In this document: piece by piece, positions 1 through 10,157 of the stretch
Numbering within the stretch: the first letter of the stretch is position 1
How the letters are laid out: each line of letters begins with the position of its first letter
Assembly (NCBI GenBank): GCA_003427395.1
Contig: BFEA01000019.1
Coordinates: 3,272,522-3,317,522, forward strand
Source: Chara braunii
Lineage: Eukaryota; Streptophyta; Charophyceae; Charales; Characeae
Direction: 5' to 3'
DNA: 45,001 nucleotides
Program-made: the position numbers and the translations under genes
The notes under the pieces: generated by a model
Told to the model about the DNA's origin: nothing
The model's database searches: none
Seen by the model: only the letters and a program-made list of their open reading frames with translations

Positions 1-45
<45 letters not shown>

Positions 46-74
46 CCGGTTGGTTGGTTCGGCCGAGCATATGG

Positions 75-121
<47 letters not shown>

Positions 122-137
122 GTGTGTGTGTGTGTGT
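1..137 (+). repeat. (CT)n and (TG)n microsatellites
   Basis: CT runs at 1-42 and about 78-115, then TG repeats to about 136. The window starts inside the first array. Confidence 0.95.
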
Positions 138-1800
138 CCTGCCTGTCCAAACGAATGAATGAATGATTGGAAAATTGGCCACGATGCTCGGTTACTTGCA
201 GCAGTGTTCATCTGTTGGCTCTCATCTTCTCTCTGAGCCCTGCTCTTTTGGATGTAAACCGCTGCCCTTCCTGTGCCACGATCAGGGACAACCAGTCTGT
301 GAGTGGGATGTATGCTGTCGGTTTGTCAGGTTCTGCTTTGTAAATGTTATAGCTTCATTTCTCCCATATTCCTTGTTTCTTCCTTCACACAACTGGACTG
401 CGATTCCTTGGGCCGCGTATTGCTCCGCACTGGCCATGGACCCTTTGGCTCCAAGTATGGACATGCTGATAGGTACACATCCAACAAGGCTTCGCGTCCG
501 TGGCGCGCGCCGAGGAGGACGTGGCGCGCTCCGAGGAGGATTACCAAGTCCGACACTCTTCAGTTGAGGGTGTCCACCTTGGATTCTGAGCCGTGCCGAA
601 CCACGGAGGGCAGCATTGTAGGTGATGCACGGTGAAGTATCGTGGTCCCGTGTGCTCTTGAGAAACTTTTTGCCTGTGGTTGGAAGCAGCATGAACAAGC
701 CTTCCCCATTGTTCGAATAAAATGCGGTCTTTCGGCCGTTTTTGCGCACTTAAGAGTAGGACGATTTCTTGCAGCTTCCTCCTTTCCCGTTCCTCGTCGT
801 CTTTCGTCATTTGCCCTTGTCCCCCCCGTTGATTCCATTCCACGTCACCAGACACAAGGAGACCCCGGTTCCGACCTGAGACTCCAACCCCAGTATCAAA
901 AAATCCTTGGCACAGCCCTATTTCGCGACCTTTCTGGGCCTACTCACACTCCAATCAGAAGGTCATGCCAGGGGTGAGGTTGCACGGCGCAGGGGAAGCA
1001 AACGGTCCTCAACCGGGCAAAAGTATATGCACTTGTTGATATGTGCAGCTCAGGACAAGGGGAGCAAGGTTCAAACAAAGCGTAGAACTACATACAAAGT
1101 GCTCTTGTTGTGGAAAACAGAATGAAGTTCGCAACACCGGAAAATATGGAAGCCAAAAAGAGAACTCTGATCATTCAGTTGTCAAAAGCAAGCATTTTCC
1201 CACACATCTAGACTACATACAGAGAATGGATGTAAAATTTGTAAATGTGTGGGGAATTTGCCTTGCTGCTTTTTTGGCTTTGCTTCCTTTTTGCTCGCCG
1301 CTGTTTAGTTGGCTGCTGTTGCTTGCCTTTAGTTTCCTTTGCCTGACGGTCTTCCAGGGCATGACAATGTGTGCGTGTTCGTTTCGTGGGACGTTCTCGG
1401 CTGCGGGCTCATTCTCAAGTGTTGTTGTGTATAACCATACCTTTCGACGCAACATGCGTCCCCACAAACACACGCAGGACTTGGGTGTCATTTGACTGTT
1501 TTTGACATGAGCTGCCGGGGCAACGAAACTGCAAAGTGTCGAAGCGAATTTACACAGAACGACTGCACGAGCGAGCGCACTGGAGCAGAGTAGCAGCAGA
1601 GCGAAGTGCAAAGCAGTGCTGCAGCAGAGGCAAAACTGCTGCACGTCACACAAGCAAACTGTACGGGAAGGCACAAGGCACACAGACGGACAGCAAGTCA
1701 ATATCGCAGCAAAGCACAAGGCGACACCAGGAAATCAGCCAAACTACATGGTAGTGAACACACCAGCTGCAAGGAAGGACACGGAAAAAAGCAGCAGGAT
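138..1800. other. Unassigned; no recognised gene
   Basis: Both strands carry overlapping short frames in all phases, the pattern of moderate-GC non-coding DNA. No domain, splice pattern or repeat was recognised. Confidence 0.4.
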
Positions 1801-1802
1801 GG

Positions 1803-1998
1803 GCAGCAGGGCAGTGGAGCGCACAGACAAGGCGATCTGCGCATCCAACACGGACCGAAGTAGTCCATCACTTATATACACCATAAGTAGAACCCCGCAG
1901 ACTGTTGGTTCCGACCAGCGGCTGAGCAAGGAAGCCAGTCTGACCGACATCGACCATCATCACCCATAACCATATGCATCACAGACATCGCAGACACA

Positions 1999-2045
<47 letters not shown>

Positions 2046-2130
2046 ATAGTCCTTCAGACACTGCAAACCAGCAGTGGAGGAGCGCAAAAAGACAAGGTGA
2101 TCTGCGCATCCAACACGGACCGAAGTAGTT
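1803..2130 (+). repeat. Direct repeat pair around a poly(C) tract
   Basis: GATCTGCGCATCCAACACGG and ACCGAAGTAGT occur at 1834-1864 and 2099-2129, preceded in both by CAGTGGAG and GCGCA blocks. Between them is a run of 43 C (2001-2043), which on the minus strand is a potential G-quadruplex or slippage site. Confidence 0.75.
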
Positions 2131-2490
2131 TATGACACTCGGGGCGAATTTGTTGTCACAGCTGTGTGTGGTGGGGGGGGTCTGTGCAACGGACAGAGCT
2201 CTGTCTTGGGGCTGTCAATGGGGCCTTCTGGAATCTGAATCCATCAGATGTTCAATCACCACTACGCTGCCCTCCTATGCCCTGCGGGCTCACCCACGGT
2301 TCCACGGGGCAAAGGAAAGCTTCGAACCACCTGACGAAATTGGCTGCTTGGTGCTCGGTAGGCCTTGTTCCCCCTCCTATGGTTCAGAATGTGAGGGCGG
2401 GGGAAAAAAATGCGGGTTGGGGAAAAAAATACATTTGGAGGCACTGATGGTTTAATGGGGTCTTGCGAATCGATTGGGCCGTAAGGGAAC

Positions 2491-2599
2491 TACAGTCTTC
2501 CCCCGAATACAACGCACGGTCATTATAGCTGAATTTAGACTGATATATGTGCCGAATTCAGCAATAATGACCGTACATTGTATTCGGGGGAAGACTGTA
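2491..2599. mobile_element. MITE family M, intact copy with perfect 20-bp TIRs
   Basis: CAGTCTTCCCCCGAATACAA (2493-2512) has its exact inverse at 2578-2597. The element is 105 bp and flanked by TA on both sides (2491-2492, 2598-2599), as for Tc1/mariner-type elements. Subterminal GGTCATTAT and ATAATGACC extend the symmetry. The superfamily is inferred from the TA target only. Confidence 0.85.
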
Positions 2600-2933
2600 G
2601 TAGAGTGTGCACGGCTGTGTGGAATCAAGATCTCTCTTCTTTCTTGCAAGCGGACTGCAGTGTTCGCCTTTTTCCTTTCTTGAAAGGGAGACCAGCCCCA
2701 GGCATTACAGAGTCATGTCATTCATCCTTTTCTTTTTCTTCTTCTTTTTCCCCCCCTTAATTAAATTCATCTGACAACACAGGAAGAACTTGAAGAAGTG
2801 CGGATAGATACAATCTCACAAAGGTTCCGCTGTACACTGACTCATCAGTGGTTTTGGTTCCGGCCCATTTTCCGTTTTGGGCCTCCGAAACGGAAGGAAA
2901 ACGGGCCTCCGATTTCAGGTTGGGGAAACTACA

Positions 2934-3078
2934 CCAGTACCTTTCCCCGCTTGAAACACAATTCTGCAGCGGGTTACGCAGCAGGCAAGAGGGTTCGGTC
3001 CGCCGTTGATAAAGTTAATCAGCGGCCCGTTTCCGTTTTCCGTTTCGGGCCTCCGGAATATGTTGGAAAGGTACTGGC
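2934..3078. repeat. Inverted repeat-bounded segment (CCAGTACCTTTCC)
   Basis: CCAGTACCTTTCC (about 2934-2946) and GGAAAGGTACTGG (about 3066-3078) bound about 145 bp. Inside and just outside, GCCCGTTTTCC-like blocks with GGGCCTCCGAAAC recur in both orientations (2.86-2.91 and 3.02-3.06 kb). It may be a small DNA element. Confidence 0.5.
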
Positions 3079-3837
3079 GGTTTGACGGAGACTGCACTAC
3101 AATTTTATTTTTTAAATTTTTTTCCACAATTTATTCCAAAACTTGCAATTGCAAGAGGCCCGGGACCACACCTTTCAACCCGGAGTTACAACCAGCAGCA
3201 TCAGCCGGTTTCGCTTATTGGCATCTCACTTGGTTCTGGCCATCCATCACTCGATCCAACTATCTTATCCCTTTGTTTGATTCCTTCCTGTCCTATCTTG
3301 GCTCTATAGTTAACCCTATACTAATAACGACTCCACTACAATTTGCTGCAGTGTAGGAACTACTAGGAAGGAACAAAAAAAGCACGGAAAGAAGGGAGGG
3401 AAAATAAAGAAAAGAAATAGGGAAAAACAACAACAACAACAACATTACAGAGAGCTACAGTAATCAAGAGAGGGAAAAAGAAAAAAAAACAGTAATCAAG
3501 AGTTTTGTCATTCGTATGCAGGCACCCGAAGGAGGTGGACTTTCATCCTCAGCTCCTTATCCTTCATCTTCCCAGACATCAGAACAACAGATTGCAGCTG
3601 GGGCGAAAGAGCCCAAGGGTACCTCAAAAGGACAACAGCGGCGACAAACTCCAAGATACAAGGACTATTCATCTGGATCGGTACGGAATCTCCACACCAC
3701 CTCTGACTGACAATCGACTACATCCTTTCCTTGGCCATGGTTCTTGTCCTTTTTTTTTTTAAGAGGGCGTTGGCCTTGTGATATCATCTTGAAACTGACC
3801 AACCCATGGTAAACTCAGGGTTATATTTATTCATCTG

Positions 3838-3980
3838 AGTTCATCGGGATTCGAACTCAGGTCTGTATTTGAACAGTTCGTTGGTGTACACCAACTGAGC
3901 TACTCCCGTTGGTCTCTTGCCCATTGATATTGCGTATCATTGAAATAGCCTTTCCCTTTCAAAAAAAAAAAAAAAAAAAC
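3838..3980. mobile_element. tRNA-derived SINE-like repeat
   Basis: The minus strand carries a canonical Pol III A box (TAGCTCAGTTGG at 3902-3891) and B box (GAGTTCGAATCC at 3858-3847) at tRNA-like spacing. The acceptor and T stems do not pair well, so it is not a working tRNA gene. An A run (3961-3979) sits downstream on the opposite strand. The copy at 30.2 kb shares GAACTG, AAATACAG and GTTCGAATCC. Confidence 0.6.
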
Positions 3981-4026
3981 AAACAAACAAGGGGGTTGAG
4001 GGTAATCTTTCCTTCATCACTGTAAT

Positions 4027-4028
<2 letters not shown>

Positions 4029-4071
<43 letters not shown>

Positions 4072-4324
4072 CCAAAATGCCCCCACCAGTGTTAGTGGTG
4101 CTGATAAGAGCAGACACCACTAGCACCTGGGGAGAGGCTCCATCTATTGGTGGCAAGCATCACCTGCTAGAAAGTGGGTCCAGCGTCCCTTATAGTACAG
4201 ACTGAGTACATCAGAAAAACATTGTGGAGTGTTCCTGCCAGCATTGATTACCCTGGGATCCAGGGGATTGACTGCGTTGTACCCCTTTCTGGGCACTTGA
4301 GATTCTTGCCCAACCGATACACTG

Positions 4325-4330
<6 letters not shown>
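4029..4330 (-). mobile_element. SINE-A copy 1 (poly(A)-tailed, minus strand)
   Basis: Read on the minus strand, about 260 bp ends in a long A tail (T run 4029-4068 on plus). Diagnostic blocks are GGGACGCTGGACCC, AGCAGGTG, CACCAATAGATGGAGCC, a hairpin-forming GTGGTGTCTGCTCTTATCAG, and CACCACTAACACTGGTGGGG just before the tail. The same blocks recur many times in the window. The 5' part includes CAATCCCCTGGATCC and GTAATCAATGCTGGCAGG, shared with the copies at 4.37 and 22.0 kb. No clear tRNA, 5S or 7SL head was recognised, so the class is inferred from length, A tail and repetition. Confidence 0.7.
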
Positions 4331-4366
<36 letters not shown>

Positions 4367-4670
4367 GAAGAACAACCCAAACGAATGCTAGAGGTGCTGA
4401 TAAAAGCAGACACAACTAGCATGCTCGGGGAGGCTCCATCTATTGGTGGGGAGCGGCACCTGCTGGAAATCGGGTCCAGCGTCCCTCAAGGGCCTCAACA
4501 ATTATAGCCAGGTGTTCCGTAAACCACCCGGGTTCATATCAATGTGCCACGTGTCCACCCCACAAAATGCATACGTGATCAGCCGAAACAGCACGCTGGC
4601 ACACTCTATCATGTAATGAGGAGCATTGATTGCCCTCAACTGAGGGGATTAACTACTCATCGTAGTTAAA
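4328..4670 (-). mobile_element. SINE-A copy 2 (poly(A)-tailed, minus strand), adjacent to copy 1
   Basis: Same block order as copy 1, with the tail as a T run at 4333-4365 on the plus strand. The core GGACGCTGGACCCGATTTCC and CCACCAATAGATGGAGCC lie at about 4431-4485. A pseudo-symmetric CCCCTCAGTTGAGGG is near the 5' end. The two copies are diverged, so they are separate insertions or an old tandem duplication. Confidence 0.68.
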
Positions 4671-4674
4671 ACGA

Positions 4675-5055
4675 AATTCCCACTCCGAAACTTTCACCAT
4701 CCGCTTAACAAATCGTTCGCAGCACCATGAAAGGGAGAGGTAATCAGAATAGGAAGTTAGAACAGCTATTATGGCTAATTCCGAGGTCAGCACGAAATTG
4801 CTCTCACAAGTTATCGGGGAGCATCAAAACGATTAGGTGCTGTCCTCCCTATCCCACCCCTTCACGCCACCATCCCACACCCCACATCCCCACGTCGCCT
4901 TCCTGTTCACCAAACATTCCCATCACCCACCCCTCTCGCCCCTGGCCCCAATCATTCCCGCAGCAGACAAGAGGGGAAACGGGCTGGCAAGAGAAGAGAG
5001 GGGGGAGAAAAACCAGCAACTCGCACTGACTTCTCCACGAGCACCAGCGCCAGTT

Positions 5056-5086
<31 letters not shown>

Positions 5087-6190
5087 AGGTTCTGTCGTTG
5101 CATACTGTATCGTTATTGTTTTTGTTTTTATCATCAAGAGCGTCATCATTCCTGGCCGCTTCCCCAACGGTGCTGCTGCTGTCCCGAAGGCCGTCCGCGG
5201 TATCGTCGTCACCGTCATCACGAAGTCGATCCTCGAACTCGCCACAAAGCCCCTGCCCCTCCTCAAGGGCCTCATAGCCGCACCGCATCTGCGCATCCGA
5301 TTGTGGCAGATCCGCGAACTCCACATAAGAGGGCGACCCCTCTTCCACTGTTTTTCTCAAAGACCTAAGTTTGTATTTAGTTGATGACGTAAGACCCCAT
5401 GAAGACCACAATAAGTGTATAATGCGACTCAGATATGGGAAGGAAGGGGGAACCTCTTCACCCAGAATCCGGCATCAGATACACAGCTACACGCTAGTTC
5501 CGCCCTCCCCCTGAGCCATACTGAAACCATACTAGCATCTCCCTGCTGTTGGGCGTTTAGACTTCTTTTTTTATTATTATTATAGAAACCCCCCCCTGCC
5601 GGAAACCGGGTCCAGCGTCCCATTACCTGCATGGGTGCGATGCGGAAGAGCCAGAAGGAGCCAACTGGGGGGCACCAGTGGAACCTCCTTTCGTCTCCTT
5701 ACCTGCCCCAGGGTCAATTTTGAAAATATCTTTTAGATCAGAATTTCCGTCAAGGAGAGAGCATGGGGAGGAAAGGGGTCTGGGAAATCTGTGGGGGGGC
5801 GCAGGGGGCGCAAAGGAAATGAGGGTTCCACATGAATCCAATCCTTGAACACGAACTTGTAATCCTTCATGTCCTCCAAATCTCGTGGTCCACAAGCCCT
5901 ATCCCCTCCGCATCTGACCTTAGCTACCCATCCTTCCCTTTCTACTCCCAACCAGTCCGTGCAAAATGCTGTAATCACTCTCCTAACGTCAGTGATTTGT
6001 GTGAAAAGATCCAGTTGTGACTTTGTGTCTGACCATCTTCTTAAGAAAGTTACCTGTACCTGTTGCTGGATTTGTTCAACGATTTCCGCCCCTTCTATAC
6101 AACTTACTCTGTCCCTCTCTCAAGTATTGACATTTTTCAACTCTCTCCCTCTCTCCCTCACCAGTGGTTATGGGTTAAACAAACTTAAAC
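4675..6190. other. Unassigned, with GTT microsatellite and SINE-A scrap
   Basis: The minus-strand frame at 4923-5411 encodes an Asp/Asn-rich low-complexity string that runs into the GTT repeat, so it is probably not a gene. The rest shows nothing recognisable. Confidence 0.4.
5565..5630 (-). mobile_element. SINE-A fragment
   Basis: CCTGCCGGAAACCGGGTCC and AGCGTCCC on the plus strand match the SINE-A core, preceded by a T/ATT-rich tail remnant. Only the central block is retained. Confidence 0.55.
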
Positions 6191-6221
6191 TGTTTTTTTT
6201 TTTTTTTTTTTTGTTGAAATA

Positions 6222-6281
6222 GCATGTTTTCATTGGATGAGCAAAATGAGGCCGGGCATCCCTCTACATTTCGACCCGGTT
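6222..6281 (+). repeat. 60-bp dispersed repeat, copy 1
   Basis: TAGCATGTTTTCATTGGATG, AGCAAAATGAGGCCGGGC and TCCCTCTACATTTCG recur almost unchanged at 8036-8095. This copy follows a T run (about 6194-6212). Confidence 0.8.
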
Positions 6282-6436
6282 TTGTTGATGGGCCCGTAAG
6301 AGGTCGCGGGCTGCTTCACAAGTAGAGTAGAGAGAGGCAAGCAACAAAGCGCTTGTACAGCGTCTCAAATCTAATTAGATTAGATTAGAATAGAATGTCG
6401 GTCGACCGTATATTTGAACACAGAACAGCTCCCTAG

Positions 6437-6515
6437 GTTGGATTCGAACCAACGACCCAATAGTAGATAGGGTAAGCAGTGTTGTGTAATCTGACTAAGC
6501 TTCCCTCCGCACCGT
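6437..6515 (-). mobile_element. tRNA-like sequence with perfect T arm
   Basis: GTTGGTTCGAATCCAAC (6453-6437, minus) is a perfect 5-bp T stem with a canonical loop. AGCTTAGTCAG (6501-6491) could be the D-arm/A box. The expected acceptor stem does not form, so a tRNA pseudogene or SINE head is more likely than a tRNA gene. Confidence 0.5.
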
Positions 6516-6670
6516 GCGTGCAAGATTTCCAAGCACACTGGCTCTCCATCAGTTTGGCAAGACTACCGACTGTTTCCCTTCCATTTTCCATGTACTATGG
6601 AAACTCTCACGCCACACTTCTCAAGTTCTCAGGACGGAGTCCACTTTAATATAATGCCAGAAATCTAAGA

Positions 6671-6765
6671 TCTTTTTTTTTTTTTTGGGAACAAAGCTCC
6701 AATCTATTCATGGGGAGCAACACGTGCTGGGAACCAGGCCCAGCGTCCCATATGGAAGATTACAC
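6671..6765 (-). mobile_element. SINE-A subfamily copy (CACGTG variant)
   Basis: A T run at 6673-6686 is followed by GCTCCAATCTATTCATGGGG, CACGTGCTGGGAACC and GGCCCAGCGTCCC. The same variant occurs at 15.73-15.81 kb, so they form a subfamily. Both are followed within about 400 bp by the same Pro/Ser-rich repeat region. Confidence 0.6.
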
Positions 6766-7144
6766 AGAATTGAAAATTTTTGAAGTTTTAAGATACCGGG
6801 GGCATTGCACGGCTATGGCTAAGGAAGATTAGAACTACTAAGGAAGATTACAACATCAAACTACGAGCCATCAACACTCTTTACCTCCCTCCGGCAAGAC
6901 TTACTGCAGCAGAGCCACCATCTCCGCTGCTGCTGTACCCTAATTCCATCCTACTAGCTAGCCCTCCTCACTAATAGGACGATTGACATCCCACCATCTA
7001 CTTATCCCACTCACCTCAGTTTTGAAAAATTCCGAGAAAATTTGAGAAAGCTTTAGGAAGAATTGGAGAAACGAAAATCAGAGCTAAAACCACCACCGAT
7101 CCAAGTCAAACCCTCACAACAGCCGAGAAACCGCCAATCAAGCC

Positions 7145-7786
7145 TTCAGTCCTCGTACAAGAAGTCGCCAATTCTCACGCCCCCTTTGCTAGGGTTACAA
7201 GGCAAAACAAACTGCCCCAGCACCGAACTAACTGTCTTCTGACGGACAGGAAGTGTCTTCCTCCCTCGACAACTTCCTTAGCTGCCAACCCCCAACCGGG
7301 TTACAGGGTCACTGCCCCAGCCTCAGCTACGTTGAAAGAGGTGGTTATGCCTTCCACCCTCAGCATAACTTCAATGGCCTCAAGCCCCTCTCATGGTCAC
7401 AGAGCCACTGCCCCAGCACCGGCCACTGTCGCCCCACCCCATCCTTCTAGTAGACTTACCACCCTGAGTCACCCTTCCCCTACTGCGCGAGCCCCCCCAA
7501 AATTACCTCCAAACCTTACTTCCGACTTTCTCCCTCCATATGAAAAAAACAAAAGGAGGAAGGACAAGAACATCCAACTCCTACCCTCGTCACTAATGAA
7601 AGATACGTCGACCGAGCTTTCAGTCCTCGTACCAGAAATCATTAGATCTCATCTCCCCCAGCTAGGGTTACAAGGCAACACAAACTGCCCCAGTACTGAT
7701 CTAACTGTTTCTGACGGACAGAGAGTGCCTTCCCCCCTCGACACCTCTATTAATTGTATAGCCCCTCCAAAAGGTTACAGGGTAAA
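7145..7786 (+). repeat. Diverged direct repeats in a Pro/Ser-rich region
   Basis: Two segments 473 bp apart (7145-7310 and 7618-7786) share TCAGTCCTCGTAC, GCTAGGGTTACAAGGCAA, AACTGCCCCAG and CTGACGGACAG. The intervening part has TGCCTTCCACCCTCAGCA, which recurs at 16.13 kb and, inverted, near 19.2 kb. The encoded strings are Pro/Ser/Thr-rich without a known motif. It may derive from a retroelement spacer or ORF1, but that is inference. Confidence 0.55.
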
Positions 7787-8035
7787 ATCTAAGATCAATT
7801 TCTGACAAGTTGCTTATGGAGTTTAGATGGTTGCACTTGCCTAAAGAGACCCAAAGGCAAACATGAAAAGAACTGCGGGCAAATCTATCTTCGCTTCGGG
7901 ATTGGTTTCGGACCGCTCCCATAGTAAGTAGTCTCTCATGTGGACCCTCGATCAACCACAATGAAGGGGAGCAAAGTATCGGGGGGTTCCCCAGTTTGGG
8001 CGCAGAGTCGCAAACGGTAAAACGGGTCTAGTGTC

Positions 8036-8095
8036 TAGCATGTTTCCATTGGATGAGCAAAATGAGGCCGGGCATCCCTCTACATTTCAACCCGG
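8036..8095 (+). repeat. 60-bp dispersed repeat, copy 2
   Basis: It is nearly identical to 6222-6281. It is followed by a SINE-A-like GTAAAACGGGTCTAGTGTCC block at 8132-8151. Confidence 0.8.
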
Positions 8096-8265
8096 AACAC
8101 TGGGGCCGGTCCCCAGTTTGGGCGGAGACTGTAAAACGGGTCTAGTGTCCCATGCCTCGAAACCAGTCGAAAGCCTTACATACTATTCGACAATGAAATA
8201 TAGAAGCTTGACTAAGTCCGACTCACTAAATTACAAACAGCACAACACCTGCTGTTGTCGTTTTT

Positions 8266-8380
8266 TTTTTCCCCCCCAAGAACTTAATGTGCGGGAAAAC
8301 CCACTTAACGAGGTGATAAGACCAGGCCCGTTAAGTGGGTGTCCCGATGTTGAATGCTCCGTCTATTGGTGGGGAGCTAC
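8266..8380 (-). mobile_element. Composite short insertion with hairpin and SINE-A head, near-duplicated flanks
   Basis: CACCTGCTGTTGTCGT (about 8248-8263) and CACCTGCTGCTGTTGTCGT (about 8380-8398) flank a T run, an inverted repeat (CCCACTTAACG at 8309 against CGTTAAGTGGG at 8331) and a SINE-A block (GCTCCGTCTATTGGTGGGG). The flanks look like a target duplication with one extra CTG. Confidence 0.45.
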
Positions 8381-8688
8381 ACCTGCTGCTGTTGTCGTAA
8401 GGGATAGTTTGTCAACCACCATTTCTTAGTCTAGACTCTAGACTAATCCTTCTGTTCAACTCGCTCAGGCTTTCCCTTCTTTTTCTAGGTACAAATTGAT
8501 CCCTTCTTACTAAGTTCTTAGTCCAGTTTTTGTTTTTAACAATTATTATGCTGAAGGGGACGCTGGAGCCGGTTTTCAGACAAGCCAAAGCGGGGTGATA
8601 GCCCCAGTACACCGGGTGGAGATGTGGAGGGATTCCTGGCCTCCTTTTGCGGAAAAAAGAAAAAAGAAAGGAAGCGAGAGTTGAAACA

Positions 8689-8733
8689 CACACACACACA
8701 CACACACACACAAAACACACACACACACACAAA

Positions 8734-8778
<45 letters not shown>
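8689..8778 (+). repeat. (CA)n and (CAA)n compound microsatellite
   Basis: CA repeats interrupted by A runs, then at least 13 CAA units up to the hairpin at 8779. Confidence 0.95.
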
Positions 8779-8853
8779 GTTTGGTTAAAAGTTTTAAAAC
8801 GTAAAAACTGTTTTCATTGCTGAAGTCAGCAATGAAAGCAGTTTTGACCAAAC
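8779..8853. repeat. Long near-perfect hairpin
   Basis: AAAACTGTTTTCATTGCTGA (8804-8823) and TCAGCAATGAAAGCAGTTTT (8826-8845) form 20-bp arms with one mismatch and a 2-nt gap. GTTTGGT and ACCAAAC extend the outer stem with an asymmetric loop. It sits directly after the CA/CAA microsatellite (8689-8778). It could be a small fold-back transposon; a hairpin RNA gene cannot be excluded. Confidence 0.7.
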
Positions 8854-8854
8854 T

Positions 8855-9600
8855 TCACATCATTCCATAGAGTGGACAAAAAACTTACAACAAGGAAAGG
8901 GACTGTACTACACTGTAGTAATGTACTAGAGATGATCAAAGGAGAGGAGTGGTAATCGATGTACTCACGTCTTTCATCTCGAGCTCTTCATCCAGATAAA
9001 ACTGTATCCACTCCAACAACGCATTCGTTCTCCGTATCTATAATCAGCGGGCAAAGCCCTGATCAGGCAGTAATACTGATATGTACGATGTGCAGATCCT
9101 GCCCATTGACCGACCCCACATCTCTCTCCTTCCTTCTGCGGCCCATCTAGGATTACCAACTTTCGTCGACCAAGATTAGGTTATGGCAGGTGCATGGTTG
9201 TGCCCCCTCAAAGCGGCCTCCACCTCAGCGCCCACACGATCTATCACCTCTCCGCCTCCGCCATACCCAACAGCAAGTTCTGGCTAAGCGCAGCTTATCC
9301 ACAGCTGCCCCCGTGCGATCCCCCACTGCCCGCGCATCGTAATAGTGATGCGCTAGCGCAGCGTCATGGTTACCGCTGTGCTAACGCGATCCGGGTGATC
9401 AGTTTAATATCTGACCCTTTTTCCTGTACTCTTTTGTTCTTTTTCCTTTCTTTTTTCTGTGATTCTTTGGCAATGTCTTTGACAACGATATTCAAAAAGT
9501 TTTGGATTCTTTTTTTTGTTGTTGTTTGGATTCGTTTTTAAGATCGAGAACATTCGGTTGTCCCTTAATATATACATCAATTGAGTTCAATGGCGACTGT
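8855..9600. other. Unassigned
   Basis: No gene or clear repeat recognised. Around 9.35-9.40 kb short self-complementary GCGCTAGCGC and GCTAACGCG motifs occur. Confidence 0.35.
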
Positions 9601-9607
9601 TAAAGAG

Positions 9608-9662
9608 AAGAAGAAGAAGAAGAAGAAGACGAAGAAGAAGAAGAAGAAGAAGAAGAAGAAGG
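9608..9662 (+). repeat. (GAA)n microsatellite
   Basis: About 18 GAA/GAC units. A GTT repeat at about 5055-5086 and a GAT repeat at 16505-16540 are similar small tracts elsewhere. Confidence 0.9.
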
Positions 9663-9679
9663 AGAAACTCAGGGACTTC

Positions 9680-9960
9680 TGCTAAAATGCTAACACTGGC
9701 GCTTGGGAAGTTGGGAATAATAGAGAACTACTGCAACCTCAATGGCATTGGTTGTGATGAGTGTGAGCGAGCGTCTGGTACTGCACTTGCACAGAGGCCG
9801 GTGGAAGTCACAAGAGGTATGGCTGGGACACATTCCAGCACGCTTTCACGGGTGCAGTTGCAAATTGGTCTGATTGTTGATGCCAAAGTCGCCAGTTCGA
9901 ATCTGTGCAGTGTCACGGCCACATCCACGACCACCACCGATCATTCCTCGGCAGAATAAC
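9680..9960 (+). other. Unassigned, with an isolated B-box-like motif
   Basis: GCCAGTTCGAATCTGTGCAG (9891-9910) resembles a Pol III B box. A diverged counterpart, GGCAGTTCAAATTTGTGCAG, is at about 10696-10715. A paired A box was not convincing, so this may be a decayed tRNA-type SINE. Confidence 0.3.
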
Positions 9961-10157
9961 CAGCCAGGAGATTCTACGTGGGAGGACTGGGCGGCTGCGT
10001 CCGCAGGACAGTCTTTTTTTTTTTTCCTTTTTTTTCTTTTCGGGAGTGTCTTTCACAGGACAGTCGTCGATTGAGAGAACAATGAGGGTATCTTATGCGC
10101 CCTCTGCGTGCAGGAGGGTCTCAAGGTGTCATGACTCGTGCGTGCGAGCGATTGATA

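Noticed and set aside
3838-3916. Functional tRNA gene
   Set aside because: A and B boxes are good, but acceptor and T stems do not pair; a related copy at 30.2 kb shows it is a repeat.
4923-5411. 162-codon acidic minus-strand frame
   Set aside because: It runs through a GTT microsatellite, is Asn/Asp low-complexity and has no domain.
6437-6515. Functional tRNA gene
   Set aside because: The T arm is perfect but no acceptor stem could be formed.
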